In this document: positions 1 to 6,249 of the stretch, in pieces
Layout: each line of letters starts with the position of its first letter
How positions within the stretch are numbered: position 1 is the first letter of the stretch
Assembly: GCA_039590215.1 (NCBI GenBank)
Contig: JBDHFX010000070.1
Coordinates: forward strand, 1 to 9,035
Origin: CAMYLR01 sp039590215
GTDB taxonomy: Bacteria > Gemmatimonadota > Gemmatimonadetes > JACCXV01 > JAHWKZ01
Length of the DNA stretch: 9,035 bases
Reading direction: 5' to 3'
Program-made: the position numbers and the translations under genes
The notes under the pieces: model-generated
What the model saw: only the letters and a program-made list of their open reading frames with translations
The model's database searches: none
What the model was told of the DNA's origin: nothing

Positions 1-53
1 TTGTACATCTTCCAGTTGGCGGCGATGATCGTGGGCCGTTTTGACGCGTTCAC
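1..53 (-). CDS. tpiA: Triosephosphate isomerase, N-terminal fragment (cut by window edge)
   Basis: Interconverts dihydroxyacetone phosphate and glyceraldehyde 3-phosphate in cytosolic glycolysis. Only the first 17 codons are visible. They translate as MNASKRPTIIAANWKMY, which contains the family's N-terminal block (I-A-x-N-W-K-M) with the substrate-binding Asn and the catalytic Lys (Asn11 and Lys13 in the usual numbering). The start is a GTG at 53..51 that overlaps the pgk stop TGA in the sequence GTGA. A GGAGGA ribosome binding site lies 7 nt upstream. The 4-nt overlap points to translational coupling with pgk, and gap-pgk-tpiA is a common glycolytic operon order. The rest of the gene lies left of the window. 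The family call is secure despite the short length because the NWKM block is diagnostic. Confidence 0.9.
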   Translation of the reverse strand, partial: MNASKRPTIIAANWKMY

Positions 54-1159
54 GCCGCGCTCCTCCGGGTCACTGGATCCAGCACTTCGATCCCCGGCAG
101 CGTAGCCCCGGAGACGAGTTTGAGCGCTGCCCCACCTCCGGTTGAGACGTGGCTGACAGCATCGATCAACCCGCCGCGCTCGAGTGCGGCGATCGAGTCA
201 CCGCCACCCACGACAGTATAGGCACCATGATCTGTGACCTCAGCCAAGCCCTTCGCCACCGCCAATGTCCCAGCATCAAACGGTGGCGTCTCGAACACCC
301 CCAGCGGACCATTCCAGAAAACCGTGCGCGCTCCCTTCAGCGCGCTGACAATCGCCCGGATCGAGCCCGGACCGATATCGAGGATCTTTCGCCCCTGCGG
401 CACGCCGTCGGAAGAGGTGGTCTCGCGTTCCGCGTCCGCATCGATGGCAGTCGCAACAACCACGTCCGTTGGCAGCAGAACTTTGTCCGGGTATCGATCC
501 AAGATTTGGCGTGCCGTTTCCACACGATCGGGCTCGATCAGCGAGTCGCCGACTTCCACCCCGGTGGCAAGGAGGAATGTGTTGGCCATACCGCCGCCGA
601 GGCAGACGCGGTCGCATCGTCGAGCGAGCTCGTCAACGATCTCCAGCTTGCCGGCGATCTTGCCACCCCCGAGTACTGCCACGAATGGCCGTTCGGGCTC
701 GAGAAGTCGATGGAACGCGTTCAGCTCGCGCTCGACGAGTTGGCCCGCAACACGCGGGCTCAAGTGGTCGGCTACCCCAACCGTCGAGGCATGCGCGCGG
801 TGACAAGTTCCAAAAGCATCCTGGACGAAAAGCTGGCCAAAGCGCGCCAGCCGGGCGGCGAAGCCGGGTTCGTTGGTAGTTTCGCCCGGCTCGAAGCGGA
901 GGTTCTCGAGCAGGAACACGTCCCCAGGTTCACCCACGCGAATCAGCTTGACGGCTCGCTCGTCGAATGGCTCCGAAAGAAAGACGATGCGTCGTCCCAG
1001 CAGCTCCTCGAGACATCGCGCCACCGGTGCCAGCGACAGCTCCGATCGCCGTTCTCCGCCGGGTCGCCCGAGGTGGCTCACGAGTATGACCGTCGCACCA
1101 CAGCGCGCAAGTCCGGTCACCGTTGGAAGCGTGGCTCGGATCCTCGCGTCGCTCGCCAC
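50..1159 (-). CDS. pgk: Phosphoglycerate kinase, apparently lacking its normal N-terminus
   Basis: Transfers phosphate from 1,3-bisphosphoglycerate to ADP in cytosolic glycolysis. Numbered from the only in-frame GTG (1159), the visible family motifs are SHLGRP (28-33), LLENLRF (83-89), DAFGTCHRAHAS (114-125), the GGGKIAGK nucleotide-site lysines (164-171), WNGPLGVFE (282-290), GGGDS (318-322) and STGGGA (339-344). That gives 369 residues against a usual 390 to 400. Homology continues upstream of the GTG: positions 1201 to 1160 translate as DFNVPLEGEGETLR, which includes the 3-phosphoglycerate-binding Asp-Phe-Asn. No ATG, GTG or TTG exists in this frame between the last upstream stop (1288..1286) and 1159. 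About 15 to 20 usual N-terminal residues are absent and the frame overlaps the 3' end of gap. A product started at the GTG would lack the DFN motif and is unlikely to be active. The family call is certain; the integrity of the gene is doubtful. Confidence 0.93.
   Translation of the reverse strand: MASDARIRATLPTVTGLARCGATVILVSHLGRPGGERRSELSLAPVARCLEELLGRRIVFLSEPFDERAVKLIRVGEPGDVFLLENLRFEPGETTNEPGFAARLARFGQLFVQDAFGTCHRAHASTVGVADHLSPRVAGQLVERELNAFHRLLEPERPFVAVLGGGKIAGKLEIVDELARRCDRVCLGGGMANTFLLATGVEVGDSLIEPDRVETARQILDRYPDKVLLPTDVVVATAIDADAERETTSSDGVPQGRKILDIGPGSIRAIVSALKGARTVFWNGPLGVFETPPFDAGTLAVAKGLAEVTDHGAYTVVGGGDSIAALERGGLIDAVSHVSTGGGAALKLVSGATLPGIEVLDPVTRRSAA
61..66 (-). promoter_or_regulatory. 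Shine-Dalgarno site for tpiA
   Basis: GGAGGA on the minus strand, inside the last codons of pgk and 7 nt before the GTG of tpiA. It supports the GTG that overlaps the pgk stop codon as the tpiA start. Confidence 0.6.
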
Positions 1160-2187
1160 CCGCAGGGTTTCACCCTCACCTTCGAGCGGAACGTTGAAGT
1201 CAACAGGTACTCGGCCAAGTCGACAAGCCGCGTGGCGTACCCCATCTCGTTGTCGTACCAGGCCAATACCTTGACCAGCGTCCCGTCAATCACTGACGTC
1301 GACAGCGCATCGACGGTCGCCGAATCGGTCGTCGATATGTAGTCGACCGAAACCAAAGGCTCATCGCTGACCGCGAGAACTCCCGCCAGCCGACCCTTCA
1401 CGGCCTCGCGGAAAGCGGCGTTGATCTTCTCTGCATCGGTAGGGCGCTCGACCTCGACCGTCAAGTCGACGAGCGACACGTCCGGGATGGGAACGCGGAT
1501 CGCCATACCATCGATCTTCCCGGTCAACTCCGGAAGCACCAGCGCGGCTGCCTTGGCTGCGCCGGTTGTCGTGGGGATCATCGACAGCGCTCCAGCGCGG
1601 GCGCGTCGCAGATCTTCGCTTGGTGTATCGAGCATGTTCTGGCTGGCCGTGTAGGCGTGCGTGGTCGTCATGAGTCCATGCACCCACCCCGCCGTGTCCA
1701 TGATGACCTTGGCCACCGGGGTGACGCAATTGGTCGTGCACGACGCGTTCGAAATCACATCGTGGCCGGCCTCGATGAGATCCTCGTTGACACCCATCAC
1801 GACCATGATGTCGCAATCCTTGCCCGGCGCCGAAATGATCACCTTGCGGGCGCCCGCTGCCAGATGCATAGCAGCCTTGTCCCGATCGCGGAATAGGCCC
1901 GTCGACTCGATCACCACGTCGACCCCCAGATCACCCCATGGCAGCTTGGCTGGATCGGGCTCCGAAACCACCTCGATCACGTCGTCGCCGACTCGGAGCT
2001 TTCCGTTCTCTGCTCGAGCATCCACGCCAAGCCGACCATGAACCGAATCGTATTCCAACAAGTGGGCCAGCGTGGTCGCATCGGTCAAATCGTTGACCGC
2101 CACCAGATCGAGATCGCGCCCTGACCGTCGAAGTGACCGATACGCGATACGGCCGATGCGGCCGAACCCGTTGATGGCGAGACGCAT
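1117..2187 (-). CDS. gap: Glyceraldehyde-3-phosphate dehydrogenase, with a spurious C-terminal tail
   Basis: Oxidises and phosphorylates glyceraldehyde 3-phosphate to 1,3-bisphosphoglycerate using NAD+ in cytosolic glycolysis. The 356-residue product opens with the Rossmann motif INGFGRIGR (4-12). It has Asn32-Asp33 at the end of strand two, which favours NAD+ over NADP+. The catalytic Cys150 lies in SNASCTTNC, His177 in THAYT, and the conserved C-terminal WYDNEMGY is at 310-317. The ATG at 2187 was chosen over a frame extension to 2229 because a GGAGGT site lies 5 nt before it and the Rossmann motif then sits at the normal place. The domain should end near residue 328 (LAEYL), but the frame continues for about 28 residues. 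Those are the pgk N-terminal DNA read out of frame and are rich in Arg. The catalytic domain looks intact, so the enzyme may still work. It is followed by pgk and tpiA. Confidence 0.96.
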   Translation of the reverse strand: MRLAINGFGRIGRIAYRSLRRSGRDLDLVAVNDLTDATTLAHLLEYDSVHGRLGVDARAENGKLRVGDDVIEVVSEPDPAKLPWGDLGVDVVIESTGLFRDRDKAAMHLAAGARKVIISAPGKDCDIMVVMGVNEDLIEAGHDVISNASCTTNCVTPVAKVIMDTAGWVHGLMTTTHAYTASQNMLDTPSEDLRRARAGALSMIPTTTGAAKAAALVLPELTGKIDGMAIRVPIPDVSLVDLTVEVERPTDAEKINAAFREAVKGRLAGVLAVSDEPLVSVDYISTTDSATVDALSTSVIDGTLVKVLAWYDNEMGYATRLVDLAEYLLTSTFRSKVRVKPCGWRATRGSEPRFQR

Positions 2188-2192
2188 CCTGG

Positions 2193-2198
2193 ACCTCC
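2193..2198 (-). promoter_or_regulatory. Shine-Dalgarno site for gap
   Basis: GGAGGT on the minus strand, 5 nt before the ATG at 2187. It is the strongest ribosome binding site in the window, which fits a highly expressed glycolytic gene. It fixes the start at 2187 rather than further upstream. Confidence 0.75.
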
Positions 2199-2258
2199 GT
2201 GTAAGTGGTAATCGGCAACGATGGAGCAAAACCTAGAAAGGCTTGAACCGGCAGCAAG

Positions 2259-2936
2259 TTATCCGTCGTTACGATCGGTGGCGAGGGCAAACGTGACGCC
2301 GATAACGCGACCGGTGCCACCCGTGATGAGCGCGCTAGCGGCCGCGCGAAGTGTAGCCCCGCTCGTGGCGACGTCGTCGATCAGTCCAACCGTCGCACTT
2401 GCCTCGAGTGAGGTTCGGTGTGAGAATGCCCCGCTCACGTTGGCCACCCGATCGGCTCGGCCAAGCCCGACTTGCGGTGGCGTCGTTCGCACCCTTGCCA
2501 GACCATCGACGACCGGCCGGTCGATCCTCGTTGCCAACCGTTCGGCGATCAATCGAGCCTGGTTGAAACCCCGCTCACGGTACCTGAGTGGGTGGAGTGG
2601 CACGGGCACGAGGAGGTCTAGCTGAAGACCTCGGAGCTGGATCTCGTCGGCCATCTTCTCGGCACATATGTCGGCCAAGTGCTGCCACCCACCATACTTG
2701 ATCGCGCGCACGATCGCTTCCGCGACATCCCGATAGCGAACCGCAGCGATCGCTGTTAGCTCCAGCGGCCAGTCACGACATCGCCAACAGGCCGCCGTTC
2801 GACGACTCGAGACCAACCCGCAGCGGGGGCAACTAGAACCACTGACAGGCACCAGCAGCGACAGACACGGCCCGCACACCGCAGGACGGGCGGACGTCAG
2901 CCGATCCTCACAGTGGATGCACCGCGGAGGCAACAA
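2259..2936 (-). CDS. comF: ComF family phosphoribosyltransferase-like protein
   Basis: Cytosolic protein of the ComF/GntX family: an N-terminal zinc ribbon joined to a type I phosphoribosyltransferase fold. ComF is needed for DNA uptake in some naturally competent bacteria, but the family is far wider than competence and its reaction is not settled. From the TTG at 2936, four Cys-x-x-Cys pairs are visible (6/9, 21/24, 36/39, 50/53). They are followed by PVPLHPLRYRERGFNQA (111-127), TPPQ (152-155) and the PRPP-binding loop LIDDVATSGATL (185-196). The length, 225, is slightly short for the family. The start is uncertain: the frame stays open upstream and reads GVLGLAADLLLPPRC, a typical ComF N-terminus, yet has no ATG, GTG or TTG there. 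A CTG at 2957 is the only near-cognate candidate. It lies between the TPR gene and gap, with no functional link to glycolysis that I can see. Confidence 0.88.
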   Translation of the reverse strand: MLPPRCIHCEDRLTSARPAVCGPCLSLLVPVSGSSCPRCGLVSSRRTAACWRCRDWPLELTAIAAVRYRDVAEAIVRAIKYGGWQHLADICAEKMADEIQLRGLQLDLLVPVPLHPLRYRERGFNQARLIAERLATRIDRPVVDGLARVRTTPPQVGLGRADRVANVSGAFSHRTSLEASATVGLIDDVATSGATLRAAASALITGGTGRVIGVTFALATDRNDG

Positions 2937-3027
2937 AAGATCCGCCGCGAGCCCCAGAACTCCGGCGATAGTGTTGGTCGCTGAGGCGATATCCCCACCT
3001 CGAGCGGCAGGGGGTCTTGGCTGGCGG

Positions 3028-3495
3028 CTAGCTGCCGGGCAGGGTCAAGCGGGGGAATTGGCTCGAGAGGGTGGCCAGATATCGGCTGCGCTCGTCACCA
3101 CTCAGAATCGACGCCAGTCTTTCGAGCCACTGTTCAGCGGCTTCAATACGCTCGGTGAAGTAGTTGGCCGCCACCAACCCCAAGTACGCGAGACGGATCC
3201 CATCGTCTAACTCGATCGCCCGTTCGAACTCTCCAATCGCGTTCGCATAATCCCCGAGATGCAAGTACGAGCCCCCGAGAAGGGCATGCGCGTTACCGTG
3301 TAGCGGATCGAGCTCGATGACCCTACGAAACAGCGGAACCGCATCCGAGTACCGTCCCTCGACGTAAAACTCGCCGCCCAACGCATACAACGAATCCGCC
3401 TCGTCGGTAAAGACGGTCTCGGCACCCGCCACAGACAACGTGGCAAACAACATGCCGGCAGCGAACAGTCCTAACGATGCAACCCGAACTCGCAC
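3028..3495 (-). CDS. Exported tetratricopeptide repeat protein
   Basis: A small protein of 155 residues. Residues 1 to about 25 form a signal peptide: a basic start (RVRV), a hydrophobic core and an Ala-Gly-Ala cleavage site before ETVF. There is no lipobox cysteine, so a periplasmic or secreted soluble protein is expected. Two clear TPR units follow at about 33-64 and 67-98, both ending in the usual I-E-L-D helix. A third, degenerate helix pair sits at about 99-131. TPR domains bind other proteins; the partner cannot be told from the sequence. The start is a GTG at 3495 with a GAGGA site 8 nt upstream. The gene follows its own promoter and is the first of the group leading into comF and gap. 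Its stop TAG lies inside the open upstream part of the comF frame. No specific family beyond TPR is recognised. Confidence 0.85.
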   Translation of the reverse strand: MRVRVASLGLFAAGMLFATLSVAGAETVFTDEADSLYALGGEFYVEGRYSDAVPLFRRVIELDPLHGNAHALLGGSYLHLGDYANAIGEFERAIELDDGIRLAYLGLVAANYFTERIEAAEQWLERLASILSGDERSRYLATLSSQFPRLTLPGS

Positions 3496-3554
3496 TGAAT
3501 CGGTCCTCGAGACTAAGAGTTTTGGGGATTGGATTCTTAGGATCGTAACATTAG

Positions 3555-3583
3555 AGCATAGCTTCTCGTGCTCGATTCGTCAA
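3555..3583 (-). promoter_or_regulatory. Sigma70-type promoter upstream of the TPR gene
   Basis: On the minus strand TTGACG (3583..3578) and TATGCT (3560..3555) are separated by exactly 17 nt. The first matches the -35 consensus at five of six bases and the second matches the -10 at four. Transcription would start near 3548, about 50 nt before the TPR start codon. The -35 box overlaps the phosphatase stop codon. It would let the TPR-comF-gap-pgk-tpiA group be expressed independently of the upstream purine group. Prediction by inspection only. Confidence 0.5.
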
Positions 3584-4077
3584 CCGGTCGACAACTGTCG
3601 AAGATGATCCTGCACGAAGCCTTCGAGGCAAACCCGGATCTCGGCGAACGCGATCTCGTAGGCTCTGCGACCCCATCCGATAGGATCCCCTACACCATGA
3701 CCGATCTGTCCGCTGCGGTCGAACTCGGTTATGACACGCGCGTCTGCCGTGTCGTCCAGCGCCAGCGCACGAGCCACATGGCCATGCGACATGCCCAGCA
3801 CAATATCCGCCCATTGAACGAGCTCGACGGTCAATGGTTGCGCTTGGTGATCCGACAAGTCGAGTCCCGCCTCCGCCGCTATCGCTTGCGATTCTGGATG
3901 CGCCGGCCAACCAGGTGTGGCGTGGGTACCCGCCGAGACAACTTCGGTATCGATCCCCGCTTCTTCGGTTAGCTGGCGGAGCAAGGCCTCGGCTATCGGC
4001 GTCCGGCAGGTGTTGCCGGTACATACGACCAGCACTCGATAAGGACGTGACTCGCTCACGTGGCTAAAGTCGCCCAC
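3580..4077 (-). CDS. Low-molecular-weight phosphatase, YwlE-like (probable protein-arginine phosphatase)
   Basis: A cytosolic phosphatase of the LMW protein-tyrosine phosphatase fold, 165 residues. The P-loop CTGNTCR (19-25) supplies the nucleophile Cys19 and phosphate-binding Arg25. Asp131 in DPIG is the likely general acid. Thr23 in the P-loop matches Thr11 of Bacillus subtilis YwlE, the residue known to favour phosphoarginine; tyrosine phosphatases carry Ile or Val there. The segment VLGMSHGH (93-100) also resembles YwlE. It directly follows a TsaC/Sua5-type gene, the same pairing as ywlC-ywlE in Bacillus. No McsB-type arginine kinase is in the window, so the substrate is inferred. The start may be GTG 4077 or GTG 4059; neither has a strong ribosome binding site. 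An arsenate reductase role is less likely because the extra redox cysteines are not apparent. Confidence 0.87.
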   Translation of the reverse strand: MGDFSHVSESRPYRVLVVCTGNTCRTPIAEALLRQLTEEAGIDTEVVSAGTHATPGWPAHPESQAIAAEAGLDLSDHQAQPLTVELVQWADIVLGMSHGHVARALALDDTADARVITEFDRSGQIGHGVGDPIGWGRRAYEIAFAEIRVCLEGFVQDHLRQLSTG

Positions 4078-4119
4078 CTCAGGCCTGTCGGCAATACTCC
4101 CACAACAATTCCAGCCTTC

Positions 4120-4779
4120 CTACAGCCGAATGTCAGGTCGGATCGCGCGCAGTCGAGCCAATCGGATCGCGCCCTCGCGCACCAAACGAGGCGGCTCCTC
4201 CGTCACGTCCACGATCGACGAGGGATCGACGGCAACAAGCTTGGCCGAGTGCGGTTCTGTCGGCACCAACGCAACCCCGATTGCAGTGGATTGCGGTGCC
4301 TTCGACAATTGCTGGATGGCGGCCTCCACAGACGTCGTTGGCGGTGCGCCACGGCGATTGGCGCTGGTCGAGAACAGCGGTCCGCCCCAGGCCGTGACCA
4401 GCCGCCGCGATGTCGCGTCGGCTGCGGGTCGGATTGCAAGCTTGTCGTCAACCGCCACTGCAGCAGGTGCACCCTCCCCTGCGGCCACAACCAAGGTCAG
4501 CGGCCCGGGCCACAGCGCTGTAGCCAACTCCTCGGCCGCTGTGCTCCACACCGCCGCTGACGACCGCGCGGCAGCGACGTCCTCGACCAGGCAGACGAAC
4601 GGACGTGGTTTGTGGTAACCCTTGATTCGCCGTGCGGCATCTACCGCTCCGGTGTGGTACGGATCGCCGCTGAGGCTGGTCACCGTTTCCGTCGGGTGGA
4701 TGACAAGCCGGCCGTTGGCCAGGATACGCTTCGCGACCGCTATCCCCTCGTCGTCGGCCAATTTGAGCGGAATCTTCAC
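4120..4779 (-). CDS. TsaC/Sua5/YrdC family threonylcarbamoyl-AMP synthase
   Basis: Expected to make L-threonylcarbamoyl-AMP from threonine, bicarbonate and ATP, the first step of the t6A modification of tRNAs reading ANN codons, in the cytosol. The 219-residue product is one YrdC domain without the extra Sua5 domain. Visible motifs are IHPTETVTSL (27-36), IKGYHKPRPF (52-61), WPGPLTLVV (90-98), IRPAAD (116-121), PLFSTSAN (134-141) and the C-terminal SSIVDV...REGAI (187-205). The usual Lys-x-Arg after the first motif is Lys-Gly-Tyr here, and the usual Y-G-L after PTETV is T-S-L, so this is a divergent branch. The GTG at 4779 lies 12 nt after the purB stop and has no clear Shine-Dalgarno site, which suggests coupling to purB. 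No other start codon lies near the N-terminus. A YciO-like paralogue with another role is possible. Confidence 0.85.
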   Translation of the reverse strand: MKIPLKLADDEGIAVAKRILANGRLVIHPTETVTSLSGDPYHTGAVDAARRIKGYHKPRPFVCLVEDVAAARSSAAVWSTAAEELATALWPGPLTLVVAAGEGAPAAVAVDDKLAIRPAADATSRRLVTAWGGPLFSTSANRRGAPPTTSVEAAIQQLSKAPQSTAIGVALVPTEPHSAKLVAVDPSSIVDVTEEPPRLVREGAIRLARLRAIRPDIRL

Positions 4780-4791
4780 GCGATCGAGGAT

Positions 4792-6249
4792 CTAGACGCG
4801 AACGTCACCCGTCATCTCGAGCTCACCCGAATACGATTCGAGCCGCGGTCGAACCACCTCCCGGACAAACCGCCGCGCTTGCTCCGGCGCGCGTCCGACC
4901 AGCGTTGACGGGTCGGAAGCCGCATCCCACACCGCCGACGGCAGCTCAGCGAAGCCCTCTTCGCTCGCCAATCGCGCCAGCAGATCGTTGCCACCCCCGG
5001 CTGCTGCTTGCTCGGCCGCCTCGCGGGCACGAACCCGCACACGTTCGTGAAGCGCCTGCCGATCGCCGCCCGCCGTGACCGCCGCCATCAGAAGGTTCTC
5101 GCTCGCCATCGCGGGGAGCTCATCGGCCAAGTGTCGAGCGATTGCCGCCTCCGAGATCTCAAGGCCATTGGCGATACTGTGGCAGAGAACCAACAGCGCG
5201 TCAATCGTCAGAAACAACTCCGGCATCGCGATCCGCTTATTGGCTGAGTCATCAAGCGATCGCTCGAGCCATTGGGTCGCCGCGGTATGAGCGAAATTCG
5301 ATCCAGTCTGAATGGCCAACCGCGCTAACCCACCGATGCGTTCAGCCCGGACTGGATTTCGCTTGTATGCCATGGCCGACGATCCGACCTGTCGCTCGCC
5401 AAACGGCTCAAAAACCTCGCCGAGATGCTGCAGCAGTCGAAGATCATAGCTGAACTTGCTGGCGGATTGAGCGATACCGGCCAGCGTGGCCGACCATGCG
5501 GCATCAACTCGCCTGGAATATGTCTGGCCGGTGATCGGGAACGCAGCCGCTGCTCCCAGCTTCTTGATGATCGAATCCTCTAGGGCGTCGACTTTGTCCG
5601 GGTCGCCACCGGTCAACGCCATGAACGACGCTTGAGTTCCCGTCGTTCCCTTGATTCCCCGAAGCCGAAAGCCGCCCAATCGATACTCGATCTCGTCGAG
5701 ATCAAACATGAGATCGGCGATCCACAGACACGCGCGCTTCCCAACGGTCGTGGGTTGAGCGGGTTGGAAGTGAGTCCACGCTAGCGTGGGTAGATCGGCA
5801 TGAGCTTCGGCGAATTCAGTCAGTGCCTTGACGACACACAGCGTCTTTCGCTCGACAACGCGCAGCGCTTCGCGCATGATCAGCAAGTCACCATTGTCGA
5901 CTACGAAAGCGCTGGTCGCCCCCAGGTGCACGATACCCGCAGCCGCCGGTGCCACCTCCCCGTAGGCGCGTACGTGCGCCATGACGTCGTGCCGTAACTC
6001 CCGTTCGAGCTCGTCTGCGCGATCGAAATCGATGTCGTTGAGCGCTCCCTTGAGTTCCTCGACCTGCTCAAACGTCACACCCCCCACCCCGAGCTCGGCC
6101 TGGGACTCAGCCAGCGCAACCCAAATCTGCCGCCAGGTCTGAACTCGACGGCGGGCAGAAAACAACGCCGCCATCTCTTGACTCGCGTACCGTTCGAGGA
6201 GCGGGTGCTCGAAGCGGGCTCGGTGATCCTGCGGTGAGGGGTCGCTCAA
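4792..6249 (-). CDS. purB: Adenylosuccinate lyase, long animal-like type
   Basis: Releases fumarate from SAICAR and from adenylosuccinate in purine synthesis; a cytosolic homotetramer of the fumarase/aspartase superfamily. At 485 residues it is close to the human enzyme (484) and longer than the roughly 430 to 460 of common bacterial forms. Blocks recalled from human ADSL recur in order: RYAS.EM (20-26), TWRQIW (38-43), RHDVMAH (86-92), HLGATS (108-113), WTHFQPAQPTTVGKR (158-172), KGTTGTQASF (200-209), GQTYSR (241-246), GSSAMAYKRNP (289-299), LDDSANKRI (332-340) and GRAP (452-455). His160 is the likely general acid and Ser290 the general base, with His87 in the active site. The signature Pro is Ala294. 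The start is a TTG overlapping the purE stop in TTGA, so translation is probably coupled. It acts two steps after purE in the same pathway. Confidence 0.97.
   Translation of the reverse strand: MSDPSPQDHRARFEHPLLERYASQEMAALFSARRRVQTWRQIWVALAESQAELGVGGVTFEQVEELKGALNDIDFDRADELERELRHDVMAHVRAYGEVAPAAAGIVHLGATSAFVVDNGDLLIMREALRVVERKTLCVVKALTEFAEAHADLPTLAWTHFQPAQPTTVGKRACLWIADLMFDLDEIEYRLGGFRLRGIKGTTGTQASFMALTGGDPDKVDALEDSIIKKLGAAAAFPITGQTYSRRVDAAWSATLAGIAQSASKFSYDLRLLQHLGEVFEPFGERQVGSSAMAYKRNPVRAERIGGLARLAIQTGSNFAHTAATQWLERSLDDSANKRIAMPELFLTIDALLVLCHSIANGLEISEAAIARHLADELPAMASENLLMAAVTAGGDRQALHERVRVRAREAAEQAAAGGGNDLLARLASEEGFAELPSAVWDAASDPSTLVGRAPEQARRFVREVVRPRLESYSGELEMTGDVRV

Noticed and set aside
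1117..1288. Programmed -1 frameshift signal producing a GAPDH-PGK fusion
   Set aside because: The frames would allow it, but I see no classic slippery heptamer. Kept only as one explanation of the junction, not as a feature.
149..1342. Long open frame on the plus strand (about 397 codons) opposite pgk and gap
   Set aside because: It is antisense to two clearly recognised genes, has no recognisable domain, and its low-complexity, Arg/Ser/His-rich make-up is typical of shadow frames in high-GC DNA.
2188..2229. N-terminal extension of GAPDH by 14 residues (start at 2229)
   Set aside because: The extension is Arg/Leu-rich and unlike GAPDH; the ATG at 2187 has a strong GGAGGT site and places the Rossmann motif normally.
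2188..2258. Promoter or terminator between comF and gap
   Set aside because: The spacer has only weak promoter-like pairs (for example TTGCTG, 16 nt, TAGGTT) and no hairpin followed by a T run on the minus strand. A dedicated gap promoter is possible but not supported.
3580..4077. Arsenate reductase (ArsC) call for the small phosphatase
   Set aside because: The fold is shared, but there is no ars context, the extra redox cysteines are not apparent, and the P-loop Thr and neighbour fit YwlE better.
4078..4119. Separate promoter or small gene between the tsaC-like and phosphatase genes
   Set aside because: The 42-nt spacer shows no convincing -35/-10 pair and no open frame of note; simple readthrough explains it.
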